NCBI RefSeq assembly: GCF_012922555.1
Contig: NZ_WIPK01000001.1
Span: forward strand, 1,054,001-1,118,000
Origin: Paraclostridium dentum
GTDB lineage: Bacteria > Bacillota > Clostridia > Peptostreptococcales > Peptostreptococcaceae
Direction: 5' to 3'
DNA length: 64,000 nucleotides
This document shows positions 1-9,496 of the stretch, piece after piece. The notes beneath the pieces were generated by a model, which saw only the letters and a list, made by a program, of their open reading frames with translations, searched no databases and was not told the origin of the DNA. Both the position numbers and the translations under genes were made by a program. Numbering within the stretch: the stretch's first letter is position 1; each line of letters begins with the position of its first letter.

Positions 1-1285
1 TAGTATGTCTTTCAATTACTACAAGTTTTAATATATCCACATTTTGATTAAATTTAAATACTCCATTTTCAACATCTACTTTTCTTATACGTTTCTCTGT
101 TACTAGATTATGTGGAAGTAGACCTATAACATTAGCTATATCTTTTTCTAGATTTATTTTTAAATCTTCTTTAGTAAGCTTATCTATATTTACAGTATTT
201 GTAACATTTGAATTTTCTATTTCTCTAATTTCAAACAATGCTTTTTTATCTTTTCCAACTAACTTCCCATCTTTGTAAACTTCTAATACATTAAACTCTT
301 CTAAATTATCTACAACAACTATATCAGCTATATATCCTGGTGCAATAGCTCCTATATTTTGTAAATTATAACAATTTGCAACATTTATAGTCGCCATTTT
401 TATAGCTATAATAGGATCTATATTGTTTTTAATTGCTAATCTTATATTATTATCTATATGTCCATTTTTAAGTATGTCTTGTGGATGTTTATCGTCTGTA
501 CAGAATAAACATCTTTGATAGTTGTTAATGTTAACCCCTTTTATTAAAGTCTCTAAATTTCTAGCAGCTGAACCTTCTCTAATCATTACATACATCCCTA
601 GGCGTATCTTTTCAATCATTTCTTCAACAGTTGAGCATTCATGGTCTGTGCTTATTCCACTTAATATGTATCCATTTAGTCCTTCATTACTTATATTTGG
701 TATATGGCCATCTATATATTTTTTATATCTTCTTGCTAATTCTAATTTATCTGTAACTATCTTATCTTGATTAATAACACCTGGATAGTTCATCATCTCC
801 CCAAGTCCAAGTATTCTGTCATGATTTATATACTTTTCTAAATCTATAGCTTCTAATCTAGCTCCTGAATTTTCAAAATCCGTTGCTGGAACGCAAGATG
901 GTAGCATAGAATAAACACATAAAGGTAATTCTTCACTTGATTTTAATATGTATTCTATTCCTTCTAACCCACAAACATTAGCTATCTCATGAGGGTCCGT
1001 TACTATACTTGTTGTCCCCATAGGTACTATAGCTTTTGCAAACTCTGCTGGAGAAACCATGGATGACTCTATGTGAACGTGAGGATCTATAAATCCTGGA
1101 GTTATATATTTTCCATTTAAATCTATATTGTTTATTCCATCGTAACTTCCTATGCCGACTACTATACCTTTTTCTATTGCAACATCAGCTTTTATTATTT
1201 CATTGGAAAATACATTAACTATATTTGCATTTTTTAAAACCAACTCTGATTGTTTATTTTTTATACTGTAATCTATTAGCCCCAT
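1..1285 (-). CDS. ade: Adenine deaminase, N-terminal part (runs off the left edge)
   Basis: Hydrolyses adenine to hypoxanthine and ammonia in purine salvage, in the cytoplasm. About 428 codons are visible, against roughly 570-600 for the family, so the C-terminal quarter lies outside the window. The start is ATG at 1285 behind a GGGAGG ribosome-binding site. The N-terminus reads MGLIDYSIKNKQSELVLKN, followed by the amidohydrolase metal motif GFIDPHVHIESS, then GTTSIVTDPHEIANVCG and FCTDDKHP, which are typical of adenine deaminases of the urease superfamily. The reading frame is open without interruption to base 1. No purine riboswitch is seen upstream. The family assignment is secure; regulation is not visible. 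Confidence 0.93.
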   Translation of the reverse strand, partial: MGLIDYSIKNKQSELVLKNANIVNVFSNEIIKADVAIEKGIVVGIGSYDGINNIDLNGKYITPGFIDPHVHIESSMVSPAEFAKAIVPMGTTSIVTDPHEIANVCGLEGIEYILKSSEELPLCVYSMLPSCVPATDFENSGARLEAIDLEKYINHDRILGLGEMMNYPGVINQDKIVTDKLELARRYKKYIDGHIPNISNEGLNGYILSGISTDHECSTVEEMIEKIRLGMYVMIREGSAARNLETLIKGVNINNYQRCLFCTDDKHPQDILKNGHIDNNIRLAIKNNIDPIIAIKMATINVANCYNLQNIGAIAPGYIADIVVVDNLEEFNVLEVYKDGKLVGKDKKALFEIREIENSNVTNTVNIDKLTKEDLKINLEKDIANVIGLLPHNLVTEKRIRKVDVENGVFKFNQNVDILKLVVIERHT

Positions 1286-1460
1286 TTATGTCCTCCCTAT
1301 ACTTAATACCTTTAATTTATTAAAGTAAAAAGGCTTTAAAGTTTTTATTTTTAAATAAATTATTCTAATAATACACGTTTTATTTTTAATTGTCTATATA
1401 AAACTTAAATAATTTGTCAAATTTTCAGAAAAAGTTAAATTTTGTTTAAATTTTCAAAAC

Positions 1461-1492
1461 CTACCGCAAATTTAAAATCAATTTTACGGTAG
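1461..1492 (-). terminator. Terminator after the thioredoxin-like gene
   Basis: A 10-bp stem (CTACCGTAAA with UUUGCGGUAG, one G-U pair) lies directly after the thioredoxin-like gene and is followed by a T-rich run on the minus strand. Confidence 0.75.
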
Positions 1493-1503
1493 ATTTAACT
1501 TAG

Positions 1504-2007
1504 TTAATTTATACTATTTAAAAAATCTATTATAGTTTGTTCCATATAACTTCCTTGTCTGTATAATTTTTTAGTCTTTATTTTTTCTACTTGATTGTCT
1601 CCAAATTCAACACTCCTAACATTACTTGGAAATTCTATAAATGATCCAAACTTTTCAAAATTACTGTCTAAATATATAAATATAGGTATTTTTACCCTAC
1701 CATCATCACTGTGTTCTTTTATTATATCTTCATGCCCTTCTCTGCCTTGAAGTTTTAATCTTATCTTTGGATTTAGCTTTGTTACATAATCTATTACAGT
1801 TAAGTTTATTTGACAATCAGGACACCATAATTCTGAAAATCCAAGTATGTTGATTTCTTTATCAATTGATTTGATTTTTTCTATAGTATCTTGTGTTATT
1901 TTCATAGTATCTCTATAATCTTTAGCTTTTTCTTGATGTGCTAAGTCGGACTTGTAAAATTCTTGTTCAAAGCTATACCCTGACTCAAATAACTCTTTTA
2001 AACTCAT
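1504..2007 (-). CDS. Thioredoxin-family protein
   Basis: A 167-aa cytoplasmic protein with no signal peptide. A thioredoxin-like fold is indicated by LGFSELWCPDCQINL near residues 56-70. The CPDC redox motif follows a beta strand, and a cis-proline-like KIPIFIY segment lies near residues 107-113. This matches the small thioredoxin family typified by PF14595, which is common in Firmicutes. It probably acts as a thiol-disulfide oxidoreductase, but the substrate is unknown. The gene is monocistronic, with a 29-bp palindromic terminator upstream (2201-2258) and its own terminator downstream. The start ATG has AGGAGG nearby. The family call is good; the exact role is open. Confidence 0.82.
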   Translation of the reverse strand: MSLKELFESGYSFEQEFYKSDLAHQEKAKDYRDTMKITQDTIEKIKSIDKEINILGFSELWCPDCQINLTVIDYVTKLNPKIRLKLQGREGHEDIIKEHSDDGRVKIPIFIYLDSNFEKFGSFIEFPSNVRSVEFGDNQVEKIKTKKLYRQGSYMEQTIIDFLNSIN

Positions 2008-2200
2008 CTAGTTTTCCTCCTAAAATTACTTGTTTTATTTATTAAAATATATGAAATAAAATTTTTTATTTTAGTATTTTTTTAATCAAAGTTTTTACTA
2101 AATTTTATTTTTTTAAAGATATTGCATTACAAATGTCTAAAAAAACACTCTATATCCTATTTACTACTAGTTTTATATTCTTTTATACCATTTCTTTATA

Positions 2201-2258
2201 ATGAATAAATAAAAAAGATAGATTTGAAATTTCAAATCTATCTTTTTTATTTATTCAT
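2201..2258 (-). terminator. Perfect 29-bp palindrome, probable terminator
   Basis: Bases 2201-2229 are the exact reverse complement of 2230-2258 with no spacer. Each arm ends in an A/T tract, so the hairpin can terminate in both directions. It follows the FmdE gene and the small remnant at 2298-2403 on the minus strand. Confidence 0.75.
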
Positions 2259-2297
2259 TAAACTTTTTTATAATTAAATATTTTTCATCATTAATTT

Positions 2298-2403
2298 TTA
2301 TACTTTGCTCATATATAAATATGCAACTATTCCTAATAACAAGTTTATAGTTAAAAATGTTATAGTTCTATATAATAAATTCCCTGTAAAGTCTCCAAAA
2401 CCT
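2298..2403 (-). pseudogene. Possible C-terminal remnant of a membrane protein
   Basis: Directly behind the FmdE stop, in another frame, the minus strand encodes about 34 residues between two stops. They contain TFLTINLLLGIVAYLYMSKV, which looks like the last membrane helix of a transporter. There is no start codon with a ribosome-binding site. It may be the tail of a deleted membrane gene, or chance. Confidence is low. Confidence 0.25.
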
Positions 2404-2409
2404 TACTGT

Positions 2410-2928
2410 CTAAAAAAATCTTTTATAATCACTATAACAGTCTATACAAACTTTTTTTCCACCTTGAAGGCGTATAAATTGTTCAGATGTTTTTTCTCCA
2501 CATGTCTCACAAATTTCTGATACAAAAATCCTTGCCTTTTCTGGAATTTCTATATTAGTCTCCATGGATTCAAATAAATCCATTGGATTAGAGTTTAGTA
2601 AATATTTCTTATACTCATCTCTGTCTAAATTATTCGGTTTTAACTTTAAAACCAATCTTACAGATTTTTTATTTTTTCTATTGTAAAAGTGATATACACT
2701 TTTGCCTCTAAGTCTTATTAATAAGTTTCCCTTACCTATTGTACAACCTAACATAACTTGAATAGCATCTAATCCACAAGCATCATTTTCAGCTATACAC
2801 ACTATTTCTTCATCATTTGAAAAATCAATGTCTAAATATTTTTGTGCAGCTTTTGATACCTCGTACCCAATTGCAAGACCTGGACACTCATGTCCATGAA
2901 ATTCAACTACTTCTTCCCAAGTTTTCAT
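2410..2928 (-). CDS. FmdE-family (formylmethanofuran dehydrogenase subunit E-like) protein
   Basis: A 172-aa protein. The N-terminal FmdE domain is recognised by VVEFHGHECPGLAIGYEV (about residues 7-24) and ENDACGLDAIQVMLGCTIGKGN (about 48-69). The C-terminus carries a zinc-finger-like CETCGEKT...CIDCY pair of CxxC motifs (about residues 137-165). In bacteria without methanogenesis, FmdE proteins often sit with molybdenum, tungsten or metal-uptake genes, and their chemistry is not settled. No Mo genes are adjacent here. The start ATG has GGGGAGG. A 22-bp inverted repeat (2950-2994) lies in its leader. Family assignment is firm; function is unknown. Confidence 0.85.
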   Translation of the reverse strand: MKTWEEVVEFHGHECPGLAIGYEVSKAAQKYLDIDFSNDEEIVCIAENDACGLDAIQVMLGCTIGKGNLLIRLRGKSVYHFYNRKNKKSVRLVLKLKPNNLDRDEYKKYLLNSNPMDLFESMETNIEIPEKARIFVSEICETCGEKTSEQFIRLQGGKKVCIDCYSDYKRFF

Positions 2929-2949
2929 AAAGTTACCTCCCCTAAAACT

Positions 2950-2994
2950 AAATAAAGTGTAATATAATTAATTTAATTATATTACACTTTATTT
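2950..2994 (-). promoter_or_regulatory. 22-bp perfect inverted repeat in the FmdE leader
   Basis: Bases 2950-2971 and 2973-2994 are exact reverse complements. The repeat ends about 21 bases before the FmdE start, between promoter and ribosome-binding site. It could be an operator or a leader hairpin. It may also act as a second terminator for the permease operon, although it lacks a long T run at the right place. Confidence 0.5.
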
Positions 2995-3043
2995 ATATAC
3001 TCAATTTATCTAAATAGCGTTTTTCAATTTATTCACAATAAAT

Positions 3044-3078
3044 TTAACCCTATGTCGTATTTTTTGACATAGGGTTAA
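3044..3078 (-). terminator. Terminator of the permease operon
   Basis: A 13-bp perfect stem, TTAACCCTATGTC with its complement, and a 9-base loop lie just past the permease stop. Confidence 0.7.
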
Positions 3079-3088
3079 TATATATAAT

Positions 3089-4417
3089 TTAATCTCTTAT
3101 AATTTCTTTATTTCCATTACATTTTTTTGAATATACTTTGCTCATATAAAAATAAATTGGAACTACTACTATCATTCCTCCAAGACCCCATACTATTTTC
3201 ATAGGAGAGTCAATTCCAGCTTTTACTAATAATATTAAACTTACTATAACTGCAAATATTGGAACAAATGCTCCTCCAGGTATTTTAAAGTTTATTTCTT
3301 TACCTGCATATTTTTTTCTAAATATTAAAACAGCTAAGCAAGTAGGTATATATTGAATAAATCTAGATACAACACTAATTTGTGATAAAGTTGTAAATGA
3401 ACCTGACCAAGCTATTATTAAAGTACCTATAACAGATACTATTATAGCTATATATGGAGCTTCATTTTTATTAGTTTTACCCATAGATTTTGGCATTAGC
3501 CCTTGGTCAACTAAAGCTTTAGCTGATCTTGGTGTAAATATAGATGATGCAATATTTATACCACCGACAGAAATTATTGTACCAACTGTAATTATATATC
3601 CACCTACAGGACCCATAATCTTAGTAGCTGCATCAGCAACTGGGTTAGCTGCACCTCTTAATCCTTCTCCTAAAACACCTATACTTATAGCTAATACAAG
3701 TACATATACTACAGAAACGACAAACATTACCATAACCAAAGCTTTTGGTACATTTTTCTTAGGGTCTTCCATTTCTTTTGCTGCAACAGCTAAAGACTCA
3801 AATCCTGTAAATGCATAAAATAATAATATACTTACAGCAACAAACGCTGATGAAGTCGTTTGCCCTTGAGGTATTATTAAAAATGGTTTAAAGTTTGCAC
3901 CTTTTATAAAAAATATTCCTACAGCTATAAATAATATTAATGGAACTAATTTTCCTACAGTCATTATATTATTTAATTTTTTAGATTGCTTCATTCCCAT
4001 TAAATTTATAGCTCCAAGCCCTATTACTAAAACTCCAATTATTATGTTTTTAGTTAATGGATCAGCTGCTTGAGGCCATACTGAAGATAATGTAACTGCA
4101 AAGAAATTTGCCATAGTAGCCCATGCAATCATACTTACTATCCATTTCATAAATCCAACTTCAAATCCTATAAAGTCACCAAATGCTTCTTTAGCATAAA
4201 GGTAAGGTCCTCCATCTTCGTCAAACCAGCTTCCTGCTTCTGCAAAGCATAGTGCAATAGATACCGCTAAAATCATACAAAATCCTAAAATTAATATACT
4301 TGCTGGACCTATATTTGAATAAGCTTCACCTGGAAGCCCAAATATACCAGAACCTATAATTGCATTTATACCTAGTAATACAATACTCCAAAACCCTAAC
4401 TTCATACTTTTCTCCAC
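3089..4417 (-). CDS. APC-superfamily amino-acid permease
   Basis: A 442-aa integral membrane protein with about 12 hydrophobic segments. The first helix holds the amine/substrate-binding signature GINAIIGSGIFGLP, and FTGFESLAVAAKEMEDP appears in the middle loop, both typical of APC amino-acid transporters. The start is GTG at 4417 behind GGGAGG with 7-base spacing. It lies 43 bases downstream of the amide hydrolase gene and forms an operon with it, controlled by a sigma-54 promoter (5256-5271). The pairing suggests import of an amino acid or gamma-glutamyl compound that the hydrolase then processes. The actual substrate cannot be read from sequence. Confidence 0.9.
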   Translation of the reverse strand: MEKSMKLGFWSIVLLGINAIIGSGIFGLPGEAYSNIGPASILILGFCMILAVSIALCFAEAGSWFDEDGGPYLYAKEAFGDFIGFEVGFMKWIVSMIAWATMANFFAVTLSSVWPQAADPLTKNIIIGVLVIGLGAINLMGMKQSKKLNNIMTVGKLVPLILFIAVGIFFIKGANFKPFLIIPQGQTTSSAFVAVSILLFYAFTGFESLAVAAKEMEDPKKNVPKALVMVMFVVSVVYVLVLAISIGVLGEGLRGAANPVADAATKIMGPVGGYIITVGTIISVGGINIASSIFTPRSAKALVDQGLMPKSMGKTNKNEAPYIAIIVSVIGTLIIAWSGSFTTLSQISVVSRFIQYIPTCLAVLIFRKKYAGKEINFKIPGGAFVPIFAVIVSLILLVKAGIDSPMKIVWGLGGMIVVVPIYFYMSKVYSKKCNGNKEIIRD

Positions 4418-4460
4418 TTTAATTCCTCCCAGTGTATTTATATTATGCTAAAATTTATTT

Positions 4461-5198
4461 TTACTTTGATGCTTCTTTTACTAATGCCATAAATATTTTT
4501 TGCATTTTTGAGCAATCTTTAGTCATCATTTCTGGATGCCACTGTATTCCTATCACAAAATCTTCCCCTTCTTTTTCTATAGCTTCAACTAAACCATCTT
4601 TTGCAGTCGCAGATACGATATATCCTGGAGCTATATTTTTTACTCCTAAGTGGTGGAAACTATTTACTAATACTTCTTTTTCTCCTAATATTTCATATAA
4701 TCTTGTACCTTCTTTAATTTGAGCTGTATGAGTAGGTATATTTGATAAATGTTCTTGATTATGTTTTATATAAGAACCTTCAATTAAAGATAAGTCTTGG
4801 TATAAATCTCCGCCTTCACATACATTTAATATTTGTTCTCCTCTACAGATACCTAATATTGGCTTTTTCATCTCTAATGCAAATTTTAATAATTTCATAT
4901 CAAAAGTATCTCTCTTTGGCATTATCCCGCCTAATTTTATATGTGGTTCTTCGTTCCACATTAAAGGATTCACATCGTGCCCCCCAGATAGAATTAGTGC
5001 ATCTATATTAGATACTTGCTCCTTTATTAGTTCATCATCATATACCATTGGAACTATATATGGTATAGCTTTACACATAGCTACTGATTGAACATAGTCA
5101 TTGTTTACATAAGCTCTTTCATATCCTGGAAACATACCGCCCTCATCGATTAATAAACTTCCTGATATACCAACTACTGGATATTTCTTGTTTGTCAT
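4461..5198 (-). CDS. Gamma-glutamyl-GABA hydrolase-like class I amidotransferase (peptidase C26)
   Basis: A cytoplasmic 245-aa hydrolase of the PuuD/peptidase C26 family, which cleaves gamma-glutamyl amide bonds such as gamma-glutamyl-GABA. Visible motifs are ALILSGGHDVNP (oxyanion region), the nucleophile elbow PILGICRGEQILN with its Cys, and GIQWHPE with the catalytic His and Glu. A longer frame reaches GTG at 5207, but that GTG lies in the AGGAG ribosome-binding site. The ATG at 5198 (MTNKKYPVVG) has correct spacing and is preferred. It is the first gene of a sigma-54-dependent operon with the permease. The real substrate may differ from gamma-glutamyl-GABA. Confidence 0.88.
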   Translation of the reverse strand: MTNKKYPVVGISGSLLIDEGGMFPGYERAYVNNDYVQSVAMCKAIPYIVPMVYDDELIKEQVSNIDALILSGGHDVNPLMWNEEPHIKLGGIMPKRDTFDMKLLKFALEMKKPILGICRGEQILNVCEGGDLYQDLSLIEGSYIKHNQEHLSNIPTHTAQIKEGTRLYEILGEKEVLVNSFHHLGVKNIAPGYIVSATAKDGLVEAIEKEGEDFVIGIQWHPEMMTKDCSKMQKIFMALVKEASK

Positions 5199-5235
5199 TT
5201 TATTCACTCCTATAATTTAAATTTAAAAATAAAAA

Positions 5236-5267
5236 ATGCTACTGCCTTTTTATAAAGCAAGTAGCAT
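5236..5267 (-). terminator. Hairpin with T run, overlapping a sigma-54 promoter
   Basis: ATGCTACT (5236-5243) pairs with AGTAGCAT (5260-5267). On the minus strand the hairpin is followed by TTTTTTATTTTT, so it looks like the terminator of the upstream regulator gene. Its upstream arm contains the -12 box and part of the -24 box of the next operon. Confidence 0.65.
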
Positions 5268-5271
5268 GCCA
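5256..5271 (-). promoter_or_regulatory. Sigma-54 (-24/-12) promoter of the hydrolase-permease operon
   Basis: The minus strand reads TGGCATGCTACTTGCT, a full match to TGGCA(C/T)-N5-TTGC(A/T). Transcription would start near 5245, about 47 bases before the preferred ATG at 5198. The gene just upstream encodes a sigma-54 activator, which fits. Confidence 0.85.
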
Positions 5272-5463
5272 AAACTATTTTTATTTTAATTTTAAATTTA
5301 AATTAAAGAAATCGTTCTCAATTTCATTAGTGTTTTTAACTGTTTCATTATTTAAACTATTTTTATTAATAAAATTTTTTTACTAATGATATCTTTTAAA
5401 TTTAATAAATCTTTCAACTTAATAGGTTAATTAGGAATTTTTAGTTTCCTATTTCAGTGCCTA

Positions 5464-7473
5464 TTAAAGACTATCTAATATACAAATTCCTTTTTCGCTT
5501 AGTTCACTTCCTCTTCTTCCTACTTCAGAGTTTATTAAGTCTAATTCTTTCAATATACTTAAAATGCCTCTAACCTCACCTTCAGTTATAATCATGCCTT
5601 CCTCGTTTAATCTATTAACGATTGTATTTCTTCCCACACATTTATTTAATAAATTTTCTTCTCTTATAAGACTCATAACTTTTCTTGATTTATCTATATT
5701 TGTTTTATCTTTTAAAATCTTAATTTCTTGACTATAATCAATTTTCATATTAGTAAGATTATGTGGTAAATCACAAGTTTTAACTTTATCATCCATACAC
5801 ATTATATCAATGTACATAGCTGTGTTTTTTAGCTCTCTAATATTTCCTGGCCATGGATATTTATTTAAAATTTCTTTAGCTTCATCACTTATATGCCTTT
5901 TCTTTTTCATAAAATAATTTAGCATCATGGATATATCTTCTTTTCGTTCTCTTAAAGATGGAATATTTATAGGTAATACATTTATCCTATAATATAGGTC
6001 TGCTCTAAATTTTTCTTGTCTTATCATTTCTAATAAATTTTTATTGGTTGCAGCTATAACTCTAACATCAATATCAATTACACTTTCTCCTCCAACTCTC
6101 ATAACTTGATTTTCTTGGAGAACTCTAAGTAGTTTAGTTTGCAAATATATTGGCATATCCCCTATTTCATCTAAAAATATAGTTCCGTTATGAGCTTGTT
6201 CAAATAACCCTTTTTTCCCACCTTTTAAAGCTCCTGTAAATGCACCTTCTTCATATCCAAACAATTCACTTTCTAATAAATTTTCTGGCATAGCTGCGCA
6301 GTTTATAGCTATAAATGGCTGTTTAGATCTTAATGATTCATTATGTATAGATTGTGCCATTAACTCTTTTCCCGTTCCACTTTCCCCTGTAATTAAAACT
6401 GTATAATCTGATTTTGAAATCTTTTTACCTAAATCTTTTGATTTTTTCATCTTGATTGATTCAGTTTTTATATCATTAAAATTATATCTAGCAACTTGTC
6501 CCTTATCTCTTAATTTTTTACTTAAGTTTTGTTCTAACTTTTTTATATAAGTTATTTCTTGAATACAATAATACGACCCTGTAACTTTTCCAAAACTTTC
6601 TATATCATATTTGTTTATATTTAAATATTTGTTTTTATACTTTATAACTTCATCTTTTACTTTATCTAAATCAAAAATAAATCTAATATCTTTGCTTTTT
6701 ATTTCACTTATTTTTTTACCTACTAGCGAATCTTCAATATCTAATATATTTTTTAAACTTTGATTGCAAATTAATATCTCTTCTTTATTTGATATGACAG
6801 CCATTCCATTACTAGATAAATTTATTATTGAGCTCAGCTCTTCGTTTTTTATAGTAAGTTCTTTATATTTAGTATTTACTCCAGAATATAAACTAATTAC
6901 CTCATCTGAGTATTTCATTAGTCTTTCTGTAACATCTTTATCATCTATATTTAATTTAGCTATTATTTGTAAAAATGTAGAGCTATCTATGTGTCTATGC
7001 CCAAGATCAATTACTTCATCAATATAACTAGGAACTAAGTTAACTTCTCCTGGAGTAACTGCAACCTTTATATCTTTGTATTCTTTACTTGAATCATAAG
7101 GTATGAAATTTAAATGATTTATTCCTACATTGTATAAAGTAGATATGGTTTCAAGTACAGTAGATTCATTATCATTTACAACTAATACATCAATTCCTTC
7201 TGGTAAAGAAAATAACTTATAAACATCTTTTTGCTTTATACTTCTATTTATTTTTATTATTTTTTTAGTATCTTTAACATATTCTTTTATCCTTAAAGCT
7301 CTGTCATCTATCATTGCAAGAACTACATCGCCTTTAATTATTTCCTTTTTTGATAATTTGTTAAGATAATAGTTTTTAATTTTTACTTTGTCTTTAAAAA
7401 TCAACTCTATATTTTTATTTAAAAATAATTCTAATTTTGACATCCCATCTGTCACTACAGCTATAGTCTTCAT
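5464..7473 (-). CDS. Sigma-54-dependent transcriptional activator with PAS domain
   Basis: A 669-aa enhancer-binding protein. The N-terminal roughly 200 residues form an uncharacterised sensory region. A PAS-like domain follows ([21 protein letters not shown], about residues 215-310), then the AAA+ domain with Walker A GESGTGKE, the sigma-54 contact loop GAFTGA, Walker [11 protein letters not shown] and the [13 protein letters not shown] region. The C-terminus does not look like the usual Fis helix-turn-helix. It ends in a winged-helix-like stretch with [15 protein letters not shown] and [11 protein letters not shown]. It most likely activates the sigma-54 promoter of the neighbouring hydrolase-permease operon in response to an amino acid. 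The start ATG has AAAGGAG. Regulator class is certain; effector is unknown. Confidence 0.93.
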   Translation of the reverse strand: MKTIAVVTDGMSKLELFLNKNIELIFKDKVKIKNYYLNKLSKKEIIKGDVVLAMIDDRALRIKEYVKDTKKIIKINRSIKQKDVYKLFSLPEGIDVLVVNDNESTVLETISTLYNVGINHLNFIPYDSSKEYKDIKVAVTPGEVNLVPSYIDEVIDLGHRHIDSSTFLQIIAKLNIDDKDVTERLMKYSDEVISLYSGVNTKYKELTIKNEELSSIINLSSNGMAVISNKEEILICNQSLKNILDIEDSLVGKKISEIKSKDIRFIFDLDKVKDEVIKYKNKYLNINKYDIESFGKVTGSYYCIQEITYIKKLEQNLSKKLRDKGQVARYNFNDIKTESIKMKKSKDLGKKISKSDYTVLITGESGTGKELMAQSIHNESLRSKQPFIAINCAAMPENLLESELFGYEEGAFTGALKGGKKGLFEQAHNGTIFLDEIGDMPIYLQTKLLRVLQENQVMRVGGESVIDIDVRVIAATNKNLLEMIRQEKFRADLYYRINVLPINIPSLRERKEDISMMLNYFMKKKRHISDEAKEILNKYPWPGNIRELKNTAMYIDIMCMDDKVKTCDLPHNLTNMKIDYSQEIKILKDKTNIDKSRKVMSLIREENLLNKCVGRNTIVNRLNEEGMIITEGEVRGILSILKELDLINSEVGRRGSELSEKGICILDSL

Positions 7474-7521
7474 TAAGTAAACTCCTTTTAACTTTTACGT
7501 AGTATTGTTATCCTTATTATA

Positions 7522-7586
7522 TTATAAAAACAAATAAAAACCATATTGATTATTTATATCAATATGGTTTTTATTTGTTTTTATAA
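7522..7586 (-). terminator. Terminator of selO (29-bp perfect stem)
   Basis: 7522-7550 and 7558-7586 are exact complements around a 7-base loop, with A/T tracts on both flanks. It sits 5 bases past the selO stop and upstream of the activator gene. Confidence 0.85.
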
Positions 7587-7590
7587 TTTA

Positions 7591-9063
7591 TTATGTTCCA
7601 CAATAAGTTCTATAAGCACAACTTGAAGGCTTAGGCAATGTTGCATATTCCTCTTGCTCTTTAGAATGTTCATATGGTTTTCCAAGTACAGTTATAAGTT
7701 TTTTAAAGAAAGTAAAATCGCCTTTATCAGCAGCTTCTAAAGCTTCTTCTACTCTATGATTTCTTGGTATTACTGCTGGATTTGATTTTTTCATTAACTT
7801 AAAAACTTCATCTTGAGAATTTTCTTGTCTTTTTAATCTTTCTTTCCATAAGCTATACCAAGATTTAAATTCTTCACTAGCAAACATTCCTTTTTTATTA
7901 ATATTATTAAATGTTAATGCTATAAAAGTGTTAGTAAAATCTTCACTATATTTTTCCATCATACTAAGTAAATCTTCTATCAATGCTTTATCTTGTAATT
8001 CTTCATCGAATAATCCTAGTTTGAATCTCATGTTTTTAATCCAATTTAAATAATAAATTTCTGAGAAATCAGAAATAGCATCTTGAGCAATTTTTATAGC
8101 TTCATCTTTATCATCACTTATTAACGGCAATAGCGTTTCAGCAAATCTACATAAATTCCATTCAGCCATATTTGGTTGATTTTCATATGAATATCTTCCA
8201 TATCTATCAATAGAGCTAAAAACAGTATCTTGCTTATAATTATCCATAAATGCACAAGGTCCATAGTCAATACTCTCTCCACTTATAGTCATATTATCAG
8301 TATTCATAACCCCATGGATAAATCCAATACTTTGCCATTTAGCAACAAGTTTAGCATGAGAATTTATCACTTCTTTAAGTAAATTAATGTATTTATCTTT
8401 ATCATCTTTTATATGTGAGTAATGTCTATTGATTGTATAATCAGCTAACTCTTTAACTGACTTGACACCTCCATAATTTAGAGCATATTCAAATGTTCCA
8501 AATCTAATATGACTAGAAGCTACACGCGTTAAAATTGCTCCTTTTTTTATATTTTCACGAATCACAGATTCTCCAGTTTTTATTACTGCTAGACTTCGAG
8601 TGGTTGGAACTCCAAGACCATACATAGCTTCACTTATTATATATTCACGAAGCATTGGACCGAGAACAGCTCTTCCATCTCCTCCTCTAGAGTAAGGTGT
8701 TTTACCAGATCCTTTAAGCTGAATATCAAATCTATCCCCAGATGGATTTATTTGCTCTCCTATCAACAATGCCCTTCCATCTCCTAGCATTGTAAAATGT
8801 CCAAATTGATGTCCTGCATATGCTTGAGCTATAAAAGCACCTTCATTTATCTTTTTATTTCCTGAAAGTAATTCTATTCCATCCTTACTTTTAAGGTTAT
8901 CTGTATTTAATCCTAAAAATTTAGCTAAAGAATCATTTAAAATAACTAAGCTAGGTGAAGGCACTGGATTTAAATTTATTTTACTATAAAAAAAGTCTGG
9001 TAAATTCATGTAACTATTATTTAAATTCCATCCTGTTTCTATATTTTTTTTATTATTTTCCAT
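7591..9063 (-). CDS. selO: SelO/YdiU protein adenylyltransferase (AMPylator)
   Basis: A 490-aa pseudokinase-fold enzyme of the SelO family. Characterised members transfer AMP to Ser, Thr or Tyr of target proteins, linked to redox stress. Conserved blocks are present: [40 protein letters not shown] and [23 protein letters not shown], which includes the inverted catalytic-loop Asn/Asp residues. The protein ends in CGT, so a cysteine stands third from the C-terminus, the place where animal SelO carries selenocysteine. The length is normal for the family. It is monocistronic. The start ATG has AAGGAG upstream. Confidence 0.95.
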   Translation of the reverse strand: MENNKKNIETGWNLNNSYMNLPDFFYSKINLNPVPSPSLVILNDSLAKFLGLNTDNLKSKDGIELLSGNKKINEGAFIAQAYAGHQFGHFTMLGDGRALLIGEQINPSGDRFDIQLKGSGKTPYSRGGDGRAVLGPMLREYIISEAMYGLGVPTTRSLAVIKTGESVIRENIKKGAILTRVASSHIRFGTFEYALNYGGVKSVKELADYTINRHYSHIKDDKDKYINLLKEVINSHAKLVAKWQSIGFIHGVMNTDNMTISGESIDYGPCAFMDNYKQDTVFSSIDRYGRYSYENQPNMAEWNLCRFAETLLPLISDDKDEAIKIAQDAISDFSEIYYLNWIKNMRFKLGLFDEELQDKALIEDLLSMMEKYSEDFTNTFIALTFNNINKKGMFASEEFKSWYSLWKERLKRQENSQDEVFKLMKKSNPAVIPRNHRVEEALEAADKGDFTFFKKLITVLGKPYEHSKEQEEYATLPKPSSCAYRTYCGT

Positions 9064-9280
9064 TTTTTCTCCTTACTATATAATTTATTTTATAAATATA
9101 AGATACCCTTATTTGCAGTTTTAAATTAGATATTTTAAATTTTCTAAATAAACTAAAAATATCTAATTTATGGTTTTATAAATTAAAAGCTTTTAAAAAA
9201 ACCTTTACATAGTAATTTTTTAAGACTATAATGATTTTGAAGTTGCAAATTTATTATTATTTAAAATTAAATATGCTTAA

Positions 9281-9365
9281 CTAGGGGTGCCACTTTTGGC
9301 TGAGAGATGGATTATACCATTAACCCTTTGAACCTGAAGTAGTTAGAACTACCGTAGGAAAGTTA
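9281..9365 (+). ncRNA. TPP riboswitch (THI element)
   Basis: Contains the hallmark blocks CTAGGGGTGCC, GGCTGAGAGATGG, ACCCTTTGAACCTGA and CTACCGTAGGAAAG in the right order. It is followed by an intrinsic terminator and then thiC, so thiamine pyrophosphate should terminate transcription before thiC. Confidence 0.96.
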
Positions 9366-9422
9366 TTTTCTTTAAGATTATGATAATGACTATATTTTTT
9401 AGTCTATTTTATAATATTTCGT

Positions 9423-9454
9423 AAAGAAGCTTTATCTTATGGTAAAGCTTCTTT
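9423..9454 (+). terminator. Expression-platform terminator of the TPP riboswitch
   Basis: A 12-bp perfect stem, AAAGAAGCTTTA with its complement, and an 8-base loop followed by T residues. It sits between the aptamer and the thiC ribosome-binding site. Confidence 0.88.
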
Positions 9455-9496
9455 TTTATTTTTTAAATACAATATTAAAGTAAAGGGGATTTAAAA

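Noticed and set aside
1286-1440. Purine riboswitch upstream of adenine deaminase
   Set aside because: The aptamer core sequences are absent; only AT-rich DNA is visible.
2305-2520. A 71-codon plus-strand frame over the FmdE 3' end
   Set aside because: It is antisense to the conserved zinc-finger region of the FmdE gene and has no start signals.
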